Assembly: GCA_050486405.1 (NCBI GenBank)
Contig: JBJHDF010000043.1
Coordinates: forward strand, 1 to 16,929
DNA: 16,929 bases
From: JBJHDF01 sp050486405
GTDB taxonomy: Bacteria > Pseudomonadota > Gammaproteobacteria > Pseudomonadales > Cellvibrionaceae
Direction of reading: 5' to 3'
The notes below the pieces were generated by a model, which was given only the letters and a program-made list of their open reading frames with translations, was not told where the DNA came from and did no database searches. Positions within the stretch are counted from its first letter, which is position 1. Every line of letters begins with the position of its first letter. The translations under genes and the position numbers were made by a program. This document shows, piece after piece, positions 6,588-14,032 of the stretch.

Positions 6588-9500
6588 TCACCAGCGCCAC
6601 TGCAGGCCGAGCTGGCCACTCTGACTGTCGCTGGCGCCACCGAAACGGCTGCGATAACCGCCCCACAGGGACAACTGCGACGAGAGGTGCAGTTGCGCAC
6701 TCAGGCTCACCTCTCCCTGGGTGCTGTCCAGATCCGCGCTGCCGAGAGTGAAGGCATTACTGCCGGAGCTGAACCGGGCCTCCTGCCGGGCCTGGGTGTC
6801 GCCAAAGCCCCGCACCGACGCCAGACCACCCTGAATCCGTGCCGGGTAAGTACCCACCAGAAAGCACCGGGAGAGATCCATACCCAGGCTGATCTCGCCA
6901 CTGTCGATCCGGGTGCTCGCCACCGTCAACTCCGCCTCGCTGCCGCCGCTCTCACGAAAGCCACCCCGGCTCAGGCGCTCTCCCGCCACTTGGGCGTAGG
7001 GGCGCAGATCCAGGCCCGACCACTGGAACTCCAGCCCCGTCTCCAGGGCCAGGCGAATGCCGCTGACCCGGGTGTCCGACGCCAGGGTGTCGCCCGCCAC
7101 CTGCCGTTCCTGCTCCACCTGATTGCGGGCCAGACTCAGATCACCGCGCAGATACAGAGGACCGTCGCTGCGCCAGCGGGCGTAGCTGCCCAGAAATACC
7201 GAGGACAGATCGCCCTCGGCCTGGCGATTGTCAAAACTCAGATCCGCATCCGCTGCCCCCAGAGCCAGGCCCGCCTGCCAGTGTTGCTCCCAGGTTTTGT
7301 CCACCCCGGCGGCCAGTTGCCAGGCCCGGGCCCGGTAGACGGCGTTGCCGGTGGTGTTCTGCTCGTGCTCCTCGAACTGCACCGATTCCACCTGCACCCA
7401 GGTGGCCAGCCCGTGCCCATCTTCCCGGCGCTCACCCGGGAAGGCACCGGCCGCCAACGCGCCCATGGGGGAACTCTGACGCCGCAGTTCCGCCGAGAAG
7501 CGCCTCTGCAGTTCGCGCCCGGTGTTGAGTCCGGCCAGCAGGCTGTCGCCGCTCAACTGGTCAAAGGCCGGTGCCGCCTGCGACTCCTCCAGGGCCACGA
7601 CCCACTGGTAAACACCGTGACCGGGGCTCAGGGATTCAATACCACCGGCCGCCGCTCGCTGGTTGGCGGTGATGGCCAGATCGGCAAAGCTCACCTCATT
7701 GCGGGTCAGTTCCAGAAAGACCCGGTTGGGGTCGTAGCTCAGGGTCGGGGTCAGGAAGGCGAAACTGGAGCTGACGCTCCCGAATTCACCGTCGATCCCG
7801 CCGTCGGCGCTGAGAATGGTGTAGCGCGAGAAGGGTTGGTAGTTACCATCTGCACCGATGTGCTGGACCGAGGCGCCGTTGAGGCTGGCCGTGCCGCTGA
7901 CCTGAAGATGGTCGCTGTCGTCGCTCTGCGGATCCACCTCCACCACATAGATGGAACCGCTACTGAAACTCAGGTCACCCTCCACACTCAGGCTGCCGAT
8001 GGAGTTGCCCGGGCTGATCACCGCGCCGTCGTTCAGTTGCAGCGAACCCACCACACCGCCGCCGCCCAGGGCGGCGCCGGCCTCGACGACCAGCAACCCG
8101 GAGCTGCTGATGTCACCGTTGACCAGCAGGGTACCGCGCTGCACGGTAGTGGTTCCCGTGTAGCTGCTGTGGCCACTGAGGTTGAGGGTGCCGGCCTCGG
8201 TTTTGGTGATACCGCCGCTGCCGGTGATGGGCGTGGCGATCTCGGCGTAGTCGGCCAACACGCGGATTTCGCTGCCCCCCGGGTCCGTGTGCAGTTGGCC
8301 GCTGCCGGCCAGCACATAGCCTTCGTCGACAAACTGCAGACCTTCGAAGCTGTGGCTGCCCTCGATGTGGATCACACCACCGCCAAAGCCATCGTCGTGT
8401 TTGAACACGGCGTGCTTTCCGGCCCACTCCACCAGCACTTCGCCGCCGTGGTTGCGCCATTGCTCCTGGCTGGCGGTCCAGGTGCCATCGCCGCCCTGCC
8501 AGTGTTGCAGGCGGTTGTCGCCGACTATCGGTTCCGGCTCGGGTTCCGGCGCCGGCTCAGGCTCAGGTTCTGGTTCTGGTTCTGGCGCCGGTTCGGGCTC
8601 GGGTTCCGGCGCCAAGGCAATCACAAAATCCACATAGCCATTGCCGATGTCAATGTTGAACATATCGGCACCGGACACTGTAGGCAGGGCTCCCAGGTCC
8701 AGCCCGTTGTCCGTAAGATCACCACCATAGGTCATCAGGCGGTAGTAGCCCAGACCCACTGCGCCATCGTCCGGGTCATCACTTTGATAGAGGTTCAGCA
8801 AACCATCCAGAGTCAGGTCACCCTGTACATCAATGCGGTCATTGGTGCCCGGGGCGCCGAGTTCATAGTTCAGGACGGCGTCCCGTGAGAGTATCAGGTC
8901 ACCGGCAATGGTCAGGGTACCGATGGAATTGCCGGGAGCGAGAATGCCGCCGTTTTCCACCAGGGTGTTGCCCACTGTGCCGCTGCCACCCAACGTAGCA
9001 CCGCCTTCGACGGTCACTGCGCCGCCGAGAATACCGTTGGCCAACAGGGTGCCATTCTGTACCAGGGTATGGCCGGCAAAGCCGCCGCTGTCGCCAGTCA
9101 GATTCAAGGTGATATCGCCCTGCTGGACGAGGTTTCCGATGCCGGCAAAAGCGCCGGCAAAGGTGGCGTTGGCACCAAAAGCCAGTGTGAGATCGCCGTC
9201 ACCCAAAGCCACTGTGCCATCACCGGTCAAAGCGCTCATGGTCAGGTCGAAACCGTTCAGGTCGAGCGTGCCGCCGTTGACGCCGTAGGCGGTGTCGTCA
9301 ACAAAGGCATTCGCACTGCCGGCGCGCAAGGTGCCGGCTTCCACGGTGGTGCCACCGGCCCAGGTATTGGCGCCGGTCAGGGTCAGGGTGCCACCGCCGA
9401 GGCTGGTAAGGCCTCCACTACCGGACAGGTCAGTGGCAATTGCGATATCGAAACCGTTGTTGTCCACAAAGGCGCCGCCAGCAGCAAAGATCACCTGCCC

Positions 9501-11612
9501 AGCCTCGAAGTTGCGCAGAAAGTTTTCCTGATCACCCGTGGCGCGCAGTATTCCTCCGTCGAGAATGACCCACACCTCGCCATCGACCACTTGAACGAAG
9601 CTGGTCTCCAGTACCCCGCGGCCATTGGCCTCGGAACCCTTCAGCTGTATGAGAGAGGCGGACGAAGACAGGCCTACCAGCGTAACCTGACTGGCGCTGA
9701 CCATGCCACCATCTTCGATAGTCAGCGTGCCGCTGCCCGCGTTACCGACGTACAAGATTCCCGAGTTGACCCAGGTCGAGCCCTCGCCGGTCACGGTCAC
9801 CGTGCCTACGCTATCGTGGACATAACCAAGTACGGCATTAGCGGAGCTGCTGACCTCACCGCCGGCCGCGATGGTCAGTGTGCCGGTGCCTTGAAGCCCG
9901 ATCCGCAGGGTGCTGCCCACGGTCCAGGTCGAACCCTCACCGGTCACCGTCACCGTGCCGATAGCGCCGGGGGCGTCGCCGATATGGACGATAAAGGAAT
10001 TGCTGACCCTGGCACCGTCTTCGATGCGGAGCACGCCGGTACCTTCACGACCAACCCACAGCCGCGAACCGCTCCATGCCGAGCCCTCACCGGTCACCGT
10101 CACCGTGCCGATGGAACCGGACTCGCGGCCGATATCACTAAAGGGATTGCTCACCGTGCCGCCATTAAGGATGTGCAGCGCGCCCTCATCGCCGCTCACG
10201 TTGCCCACGATTATGCGGGAGTTGCCGATGTGGGTGATACTGCCCGCGTCCACCGCCAGGGTGCCCTGACGTACGGTGGTGGCGGCTGTTACGGTGCCTA
10301 CGGTGCCGCCGTCTGTGTAGGTGTTGTCGCCGGTCAGGATCAATGCTCCACCGCCAAGCAGGGTGAGCGTACCGGTACCGGATATTGTGCCGCCAAAAGT
10401 CGAATCAATGCTGGTGTTCAGTGTGAGCCCGGCGCTGCCCAGCGCCACCGTGCCATCACCGGTCAACGCGCTCATGGTCAAGTCGAAACCGTTCAGGTCG
10501 AGCGTGCCACCATTGACGCTATAGGCCGTGTCGTCAACAAAGGCGTTCGCACTGCCGGCGCGCAAGGTGCCTGCTTCTACTGTGGTGCCGCCGGTCCAGG
10601 TGTTGGTGCCAGTCAGGGTCAAGGTGCCCTCGCCGTTCTGGATGATCGAGCCGTTGCCGGTGAGTACATTGCCGAGCGTCTGCGCTGTCGTCTGATTGAA
10701 GGTGAGGCTGCCGCCGCCGGTAATCGCGATATTGCCGGTGATGTCGGAGCCCGCCATTAGTGTCAGCGTATTGGCGCCGCCGGTGAAGGTGATGGCGTTG
10801 GCGCGCGTCGTACCGGAGCCGTTAAGCCCGCCGATGATGGCGCCACCGTTGACAACAACAAGATCGCCGCCGACCAGGCCCGCGCCGCCCCCACCCGCAG
10901 TGCCGGGTGTAGCGCCAGAACTCCCACCACCGCGGGCGCCGCCCTGTCCGCCGGCGATAGTGCCCGAGTTGTTCAGCGTGCCGGCGCCAGTGAACCACAC
11001 ACCGACACCGCCCCTGCCGCCATCACCGCCGGAAGCCCAACTCGAGAAACCGTTCCCCCCGTTTCCACCGGCACCGCCGGCGATGGTGCCGCTATTGGTA
11101 TAGGTCAGGCCGCTACCGTCAACGACGGCGCCAAAGCCGCCGCCCCCGCCGCCGCCCCCGGCGCTGTAATCACCGTCTTCAGGGGTGCCGTGGCCACCAG
11201 CACCGCCATTGCCACCATTCAAGTCAGTTGAATTGGTCATGGTCGTCGTGATTATCGCGCCGTGGGCACCGCCACCGCCACCACCGGCGCCCTGGAAGCC
11301 GCTGGAACCGTTGGAACCGTTAGCCCCTGCACTTTCCCCTCCGGCGCCACCGGCAGCTCCGCTGTCGCCGCCATCGCCGCCGGTTGCGCCGGCCCCACCC
11401 CCGCCGCCGCCGACTCTGACGGGCCCACCACCAGGACCACCATCGCCGCCGGGTCCGGTTGCCGAAGTGGCGCCACCAGTCCCGCCTGTATAGCCAAGGC
11501 CGACGTTGTCACCCCCCTTACCCCCGTTCGCCAGGGCTGGGGCGGCGGCCAGGGCGATGGCCAGCGCCAGCGGACATCGGCTGTGATTGAAGAGGGTACG
11601 ATAGATACTCAT
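6588..11612 (-). CDS. Type Va autotransporter, two-module beta-helix passenger
   Basis: A 1674-residue secreted or surface protein. A signal peptide spans residues 1-28 (hydrophobic PLALAIALAAAP, cleavage after ALA). A Gly-rich segment (29-300, many GG, GGAGG and GGGG runs) resembles other long autotransporters. A first beta-helix has autotransporter-associated strand repeats (such as GGTTVEAGTLRAGS and TLDLNGFDLTMSALTGDGTV, each present twice) and three T5SS/PEP-CTERM-type repeats of the form GTVTVTGEGSTW...GTLTIEDGG. An acidic proline linker of alternating Pro-Glu (about 1001-1028) leads to a second beta-helix module with its own GGGGVVGSLQLNDGAVISPGNSIG end-cap-like motif. The last ~270 residues (from LATWVQVE, about 1403) form the outer-membrane beta-barrel ending QWRW. 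The ATG at 11612 is preferred over the one at 11618 because GGGGA lies 6 bases upstream of it. The ligand or activity of the passenger is unknown; adhesion is a guess. Confidence 0.9.
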   Translation of the reverse strand: MSIYRTLFNHSRCPLALAIALAAAPALANGGKGGDNVGLGYTGGTGGATSATGPGGDGGPGGGPVRVGGGGGGAGATGGDGGDSGAAGGAGGESAGANGSNGSSGFQGAGGGGGGAHGAIITTTMTNSTDLNGGNGGAGGHGTPEDGDYSAGGGGGGGGFGAVVDGSGLTYTNSGTIAGGAGGNGGNGFSSWASGGDGGRGGVGVWFTGAGTLNNSGTIAGGQGGARGGGSSGATPGTAGGGGAGLVGGDLVVVNGGAIIGGLNGSGTTRANAITFTGGANTLTLMAGSDITGNIAITGGGSLTFNQTTAQTLGNVLTGNGSIIQNGEGTLTLTGTNTWTGGTTVEAGTLRAGSANAFVDDTAYSVNGGTLDLNGFDLTMSALTGDGTVALGSAGLTLNTSIDSTFGGTISGTGTLTLLGGGALILTGDNTYTDGGTVGTVTAATTVRQGTLAVDAGSITHIGNSRIIVGNVSGDEGALHILNGGTVSNPFSDIGRESGSIGTVTVTGEGSAWSGSRLWVGREGTGVLRIEDGARVSNSFIVHIGDAPGAIGTVTVTGEGSTWTVGSTLRIGLQGTGTLTIAAGGEVSSSANAVLGYVHDSVGTVTVTGEGSTWVNSGILYVGNAGSGTLTIEDGGMVSASQVTLVGLSSSASLIQLKGSEANGRGVLETSFVQVVDGEVWVILDGGILRATGDQENFLRNFEAGQVIFAAGGAFVDNNGFDIAIATDLSGSGGLTSLGGGTLTLTGANTWAGGTTVEAGTLRAGSANAFVDDTAYGVNGGTLDLNGFDLTMSALTGDGTVALGDGDLTLAFGANATFAGAFAGIGNLVQQGDITLNLTGDSGGFAGHTLVQNGTLLANGILGGAVTVEGGATLGGSGTVGNTLVENGGILAPGNSIGTLTIAGDLILSRDAVLNYELGAPGTNDRIDVQGDLTLDGLLNLYQSDDPDDGAVGLGYYRLMTYGGDLTDNGLDLGALPTVSGADMFNIDIGNGYVDFVIALAPEPEPEPAPEPEPEPEPEPAPEPEPEPIVGDNRLQHWQGGDGTWTASQEQWRNHGGEVLVEWAGKHAVFKHDDGFGGGVIHIEGSHSFEGLQFVDEGYVLAGSGQLHTDPGGSEIRVLADYAEIATPITGSGGITKTEAGTLNLSGHSSYTGTTTVQRGTLLVNGDISSSGLLVVEAGAALGGGGVVGSLQLNDGAVISPGNSIGSLSVEGDLSFSSGSIYVVEVDPQSDDSDHLQVSGTASLNGASVQHIGADGNYQPFSRYTILSADGGIDGEFGSVSSSFAFLTPTLSYDPNRVFLELTRNEVSFADLAITANQRAAAGGIESLSPGHGVYQWVVALEESQAAPAFDQLSGDSLLAGLNTGRELQRRFSAELRRQSSPMGALAAGAFPGERREDGHGLATWVQVESVQFEEHEQNTTGNAVYRARAWQLAAGVDKTWEQHWQAGLALGAADADLSFDNRQAEGDLSSVFLGSYARWRSDGPLYLRGDLSLARNQVEQERQVAGDTLASDTRVSGIRLALETGLEFQWSGLDLRPYAQVAGERLSRGGFRESGGSEAELTVASTRIDSGEISLGMDLSRCFLVGTYPARIQGGLASVRGFGDTQARQEARFSSGSNAFTLGSADLDSTQGEVSLSAQLHLSSQLSLWGGYRSRFGGASDSQSGQLGLQWRW
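8530..8612 (-). repeat. Pro-Glu linker coding repeat in the autotransporter
   Basis: Degenerate hexamer repeats (GAACCC/GAGCCG type on the minus strand) encode about 28 residues of alternating Pro-Glu with three Ala-Pro interruptions. The tract joins the two beta-helix modules and is a likely site of slippage-driven length variation. Confidence 0.85.
9211..9392 (-). repeat. 182-bp internal duplication, copy 2 (autotransporter)
   Basis: Nearly identical to 10447-10628 with equal length and no indels. It encodes about residues 741-800, including AGTLRAGSANAFVDDTAY and TLDLNGFDLTMSALTGDGTV. Confidence 0.85.
9690..10120 (-). repeat. Three T5SS/PEP-CTERM-type repeats
   Basis: Three units of about 150 bp begin near 10112, 9962 and 9810. 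Each starts with (I/V)GTVTVTGEGS(A/T)W and is followed by a (R/L)x(V/I)Gxx(G)xGxLxIxxGxxVS stretch. A weaker fourth unit may precede them (GALHILNGGTVSNPF). The pattern matches the repeat family found in autotransporters and PEP-CTERM proteins. Confidence 0.75.
10447..10628 (-). repeat. 182-bp internal duplication, copy 1 (autotransporter)
   Basis: Partner of 9211-9392, encoding about residues 329-388. The differences are scattered single bases, mostly at third codon positions, which indicates an in-frame duplication kept under protein-level selection or partly homogenised. Confidence 0.85.
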
Positions 11613-11706
11613 GTGCATTCCCCGATACGGTAGCTGCCCGGGAGGCGGCTGTTTGGTGTCAGCTCCGCATTATGTCGGCAATCGGGGGGTGGGTGTTATG
11701 CAGGAA

Positions 11707-11734
11707 GTCTCACTGAATCTGCAGCATGTCTCAC
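11707..11734. promoter_or_regulatory. Direct 7-bp repeats upstream of the autotransporter
   Basis: GTCTCAC occurs at 11707-11713 and again at 11728-11734, a 21-bp period (two helical turns), about 95-122 bases upstream of the autotransporter ATG. A weak CATAAT -10-like element (minus strand, 11669-11674) lies between them and the gene. A tandem activator site is possible but unproven. Confidence 0.25.
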
Positions 11735-11771
11735 CCAGCCTCAGTGCTGGAACCAGTGCCGGCGGAATGAT

Positions 11772-11802
11772 CCCGGCATGCGGACACAAGCCGCATGCCG
11801 GG
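11772..11802 (-). terminator. Hairpin after the MACPF-like gene
   Basis: CCCGGCATGCGG (11772-11783) pairs perfectly with CCGCATGCCGGG (11791-11802) around a 7-base loop, 36 bases past the stop of the 507-residue gene. No T-run follows. Its CCCGGCA/TGCCGGG core is shared with the hairpin at 6497-6528. Confidence 0.5.
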
Positions 11803-11837
11803 TTGATAACCCCACGGAATGACTTTTCGATACACGG

Positions 11838-13361
11838 TTAGAACTGAAACAGATCCGCATCCACGAAATAGTATATGACTTTCCAGTGGAACCCTCGGGT
11901 CACCTTCGATCTCACAAACACCTCTCCATGACTTTGCAGCAAAATTCTGTCTGTGGATTTTCCCCACCCACCATTGGTGCCATCACTCCATATCGATACG
12001 ACTCGCCAGCCTACCAAAAGATACTTGCCACCACGATTGAACTTGAAGCTGTGAGTACGACGCCCGGCGAACCTGTAATCATCATGGTGCTCCATTGGGA
12101 GTGAGTGTATGTTCACCGCTTCACTACGGGGCCACGCATCAAAGCCATACAACCATTCACTCGGACCACTGCTTTTCGCCTCTGTTTCCCGACCACTGGG
12201 GGGCTCTCCGTCTACGGCCTCCTTCACCTTCAGGAAAAACTCGTAGCGATCCGCCACAATCTGCATATCGCGACCCAATTCGTCAAAATTCTTATGCAGG
12301 ACCGCCCTTTCATCCTGATCATCGATTAGCCTGGTATGCTCAGATCTCAACTTGTCAGAAAGCTTCTGCAACCGAGGCATGAATCTCTGCCGCTGACTCA
12401 TGGGCAGCCCCCGACACAGAGCCGCAGTCCGCCACATTTTTTCCCGCAACTGGTTGATATCCACAAATACACGGGGACTTATATTCAGCTTTCTGGAAGG
12501 AGAGGCAGGGTCAAGCGTAGAATAATGCTTCAACAACGTCCTCTCTGACTCGCCTTCTGCACATTCACCAAACCACTGCATGACTTCGAGAATACTTTTA
12601 TTGGCTGGAGGCGCCGTTGGCACACCCGTGATCACTATTTTTTCCTCCAAAGCAACCTTCTTTTCCCTGGCGAGATTTTTGAATTCAGTGTTTCCTTCCG
12701 TCGACAGAAGATCCTTATACGAAGACTGCAATTTGGATTTGAACTCCCTTAACGTGGATGTATCCGTAGAACTGCAGCGATAAATCGCCATAAACCGGGC
12801 TGCTCGCTTGCGTCCCGCTATATAGTAATCGCCATAGGCCGCTCGAAATTCGTCCGGTGTTTCCAGCAGCTTTCTGGCGGTGTCGCTCAGTTCTTCCCGA
12901 TGCAAGGTGTCATAGCTATCCCAGAGCTTGGAGTACTCTGCAATAACGGTGATAGTGTTGTTGGATACCGCCAACTTTTCAAGGTAAGCGCTTGAATTCG
13001 AAAGAGAAAATCCACCAATATTGAATTTCAACGTCACTGACCCAGATATTTCCCGTTCCAGATCCGACTGCTCCGTCAGGTATCGGGTATCTCTGACAAT
13101 GTTGTTAATTTCGTCATTTTTGACGTCAAATTCCTTTTTTAGCGCGCTGCCAAGAACATCCCCGGTCATCGCGCTTACACCATTCCCCAATGCGAAACCG
13201 TCACGCCAGTTAATATCCGGCAGAGTTCCATCCAAATCCGTCACTTCTCCCCCCTGAATAATCTGCTCGTCCAGGATAGCCGGTGACTCTTCGCCAGCGA
13301 TAGTCGTACCAGCTGATAAACTGGTAATTTCGTTGCTGTCTACATCTATGAAATAGATCAT
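11838..13361 (-). CDS. MACPF-like hypothetical protein, low GC
   Basis: A 507-residue protein of unknown function. Residues about 105-215 look like the core of a membrane attack complex/perforin (MACPF) domain: an alternating strand SVTLKFNIGGFSLSNSSAYL, then ITVIAEY, then ETPDEFRAAYGDYYIAG (167-183), which fits the MACPF signature Y-G-[TD]-x-[FY]-[IV]-x-G, then ARFMAIYRC and an acidic/basic helix. The middle (225-385) is charged and helical. The C-terminal part (about 400-507) is aromatic and beta-rich, with GGKYLLVGWRVVSIWSDGTN. No signal peptide or transmembrane helix is visible, so any export would be by another route. The ATG at 13361 has a strong GGAG Shine-Dalgarno 6 bases upstream. 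GC is visibly lower than the neighbours (19 of 60 bases at 13081-13140), suggesting horizontal acquisition. The MACPF call is motif-level inference only. Confidence 0.5.
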   Translation of the reverse strand: MIYFIDVDSNEITSLSAGTTIAGEESPAILDEQIIQGGEVTDLDGTLPDINWRDGFALGNGVSAMTGDVLGSALKKEFDVKNDEINNIVRDTRYLTEQSDLEREISGSVTLKFNIGGFSLSNSSAYLEKLAVSNNTITVIAEYSKLWDSYDTLHREELSDTARKLLETPDEFRAAYGDYYIAGRKRAARFMAIYRCSSTDTSTLREFKSKLQSSYKDLLSTEGNTEFKNLAREKKVALEEKIVITGVPTAPPANKSILEVMQWFGECAEGESERTLLKHYSTLDPASPSRKLNISPRVFVDINQLREKMWRTAALCRGLPMSQRQRFMPRLQKLSDKLRSEHTRLIDDQDERAVLHKNFDELGRDMQIVADRYEFFLKVKEAVDGEPPSGRETEAKSSGPSEWLYGFDAWPRSEAVNIHSLPMEHHDDYRFAGRRTHSFKFNRGGKYLLVGWRVVSIWSDGTNGGWGKSTDRILLQSHGEVFVRSKVTRGFHWKVIYYFVDADLFQF

Positions 13362-13405
13362 TATTTGCTCCCTTCAGTCATCAAAAACCATGTAAACGTC
13401 ATGCC

Positions 13406-13434
13406 TTTACCGGCCAAACATAATCGCCTGTCAA
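13406..13434 (-). promoter_or_regulatory. Candidate promoter of the MACPF-like gene
   Basis: A perfect -35 TTGACA is read on the minus strand at 13429-13434. The -10 at 17-19 bases is poor (GTAAAG/TAAAGG), so activity would need help. Confidence 0.3.
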
Positions 13435-13487
13435 ACAAGGCCTGTATCAATGTAGGGCAAACAGTGCGGCAGAAAACATACCTCCGA

Positions 13488-13751
13488 TCACGTAGAATCG
13501 TACAAGCGCTGCATCAATTCACCCGGATTGCGCGCAGCCAGCTTTTTCATGGCATTTTCCCGGTGCTTATCCACCGTGCGAGGGCTGATTGCATTGAGTT
13601 GGCGAGCGATTTCCTTGCTGGTCAGTCCGGCCACAATGCCTTTGACCACTTGCTGTTCTCGGCGAGTAAGGCGCCCGCAGGCACCGAGGGGAGAGTCATT
13701 GCCAGGGTCAATGCCGGATGAGCGAGCAACGAAAATCCGTGGCCCATGCAA
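13488..13751 (-). CDS. LuxR-type HTH protein (downstream one of an overlapping pair)
   Basis: Up to 87 residues, essentially a lone LuxR/GerE DNA-binding domain: RLTRREQQVVKGIVAGLTSKEIARQL, then SPRTVDKHRENAMKKLAARNPGEL. The recognition helix SPRTVDKHR is intact. There is one extra residue just before it (QLNAIS instead of the usual QLGIS). No receiver or ligand domain is present. The only start in this frame that keeps the N-terminus is a TTG at 13751 without a Shine-Dalgarno, directly after an in-frame stop. The gene overlaps the upstream HTH gene by 44 bases in another frame. It may be translated by coupling, or be the second half of a frameshifted tandem-HTH gene. The MACPF-like gene starts 126 bases downstream in the same direction. 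Confidence 0.6.
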   Translation of the reverse strand: MHGPRIFVARSSGIDPGNDSPLGACGRLTRREQQVVKGIVAGLTSKEIARQLNAISPRTVDKHRENAMKKLAARNPGELMQRLYDST

Positions 13752-13938
13752 TCAGGTGGGCGGCACTGCGGCAGTGGAGTTTCTGGCAGATGTTGGCTCG
13801 GTGTTTTCTGACGGTCATCTCGGAAATGCCAAGCTGATCGGCAATCTGGCCACAGGAGTCACCCCGGCCAACCCGGGAAAAAATGTCCTGTTCTCTGGGC
13901 GTGAGAAGGCTTGCGGGGCTGTTCGGTTCCGGCGACAT
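13708..13938 (-). CDS. LuxR-type HTH protein (upstream one of an overlapping pair)
   Basis: 76 residues, again little more than a LuxR/GerE HTH: LLTPREQDIFSRVGRGDSCGQIADQL (11-36), then GISEMTVRKHRANICQKLHCRSAAHLI (37-63). An 11-residue tail follows and ends in the overlap with the next gene. The ATG at 13938 has a plausible but distant AAGGAT about 10 bases upstream. Nothing resembling a sensory or receiver domain precedes the HTH, so DNA binding would be constitutive or need a partner. It sits 94 bases downstream of the AraC gene and may be in the same transcript as it. Confidence 0.65.
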   Translation of the reverse strand: MSPEPNSPASLLTPREQDIFSRVGRGDSCGQIADQLGISEMTVRKHRANICQKLHCRSAAHLIAWATDFRCSLIRH

Positions 13939-14032
13939 GATGGCGCTATCCTTGATTGGAATTTACCGGATACTAAGCTCCGGAGCGCGTCCGCCGTTAG
14001 GCCACCCGTATCAGTTCACTATGCAGAACGTT

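Noticed and set aside
6516..8888. Long plus-strand open frame (790 codons)
   Set aside because: Antisense to the autotransporter; the low-complexity Ala/Gly/Gln/His composition is a by-product of codon bias.
9690..10120. CRISPR-like spaced repeats
   Set aside because: The units are in frame with the coding sequence, about 150 bp long and degenerate at third positions, so they are protein repeats.
9069..10760. Long plus-strand open frame (563 codons)
   Set aside because: Antisense to the autotransporter repeats; the apparent repeats in it only mirror the passenger repeats.
10700..11520. Mycobacterial PE_PGRS-like sequence
   Set aside because: The Gly-rich tract follows a signal peptide and is joined to an autotransporter passenger and barrel; there is no PE domain.
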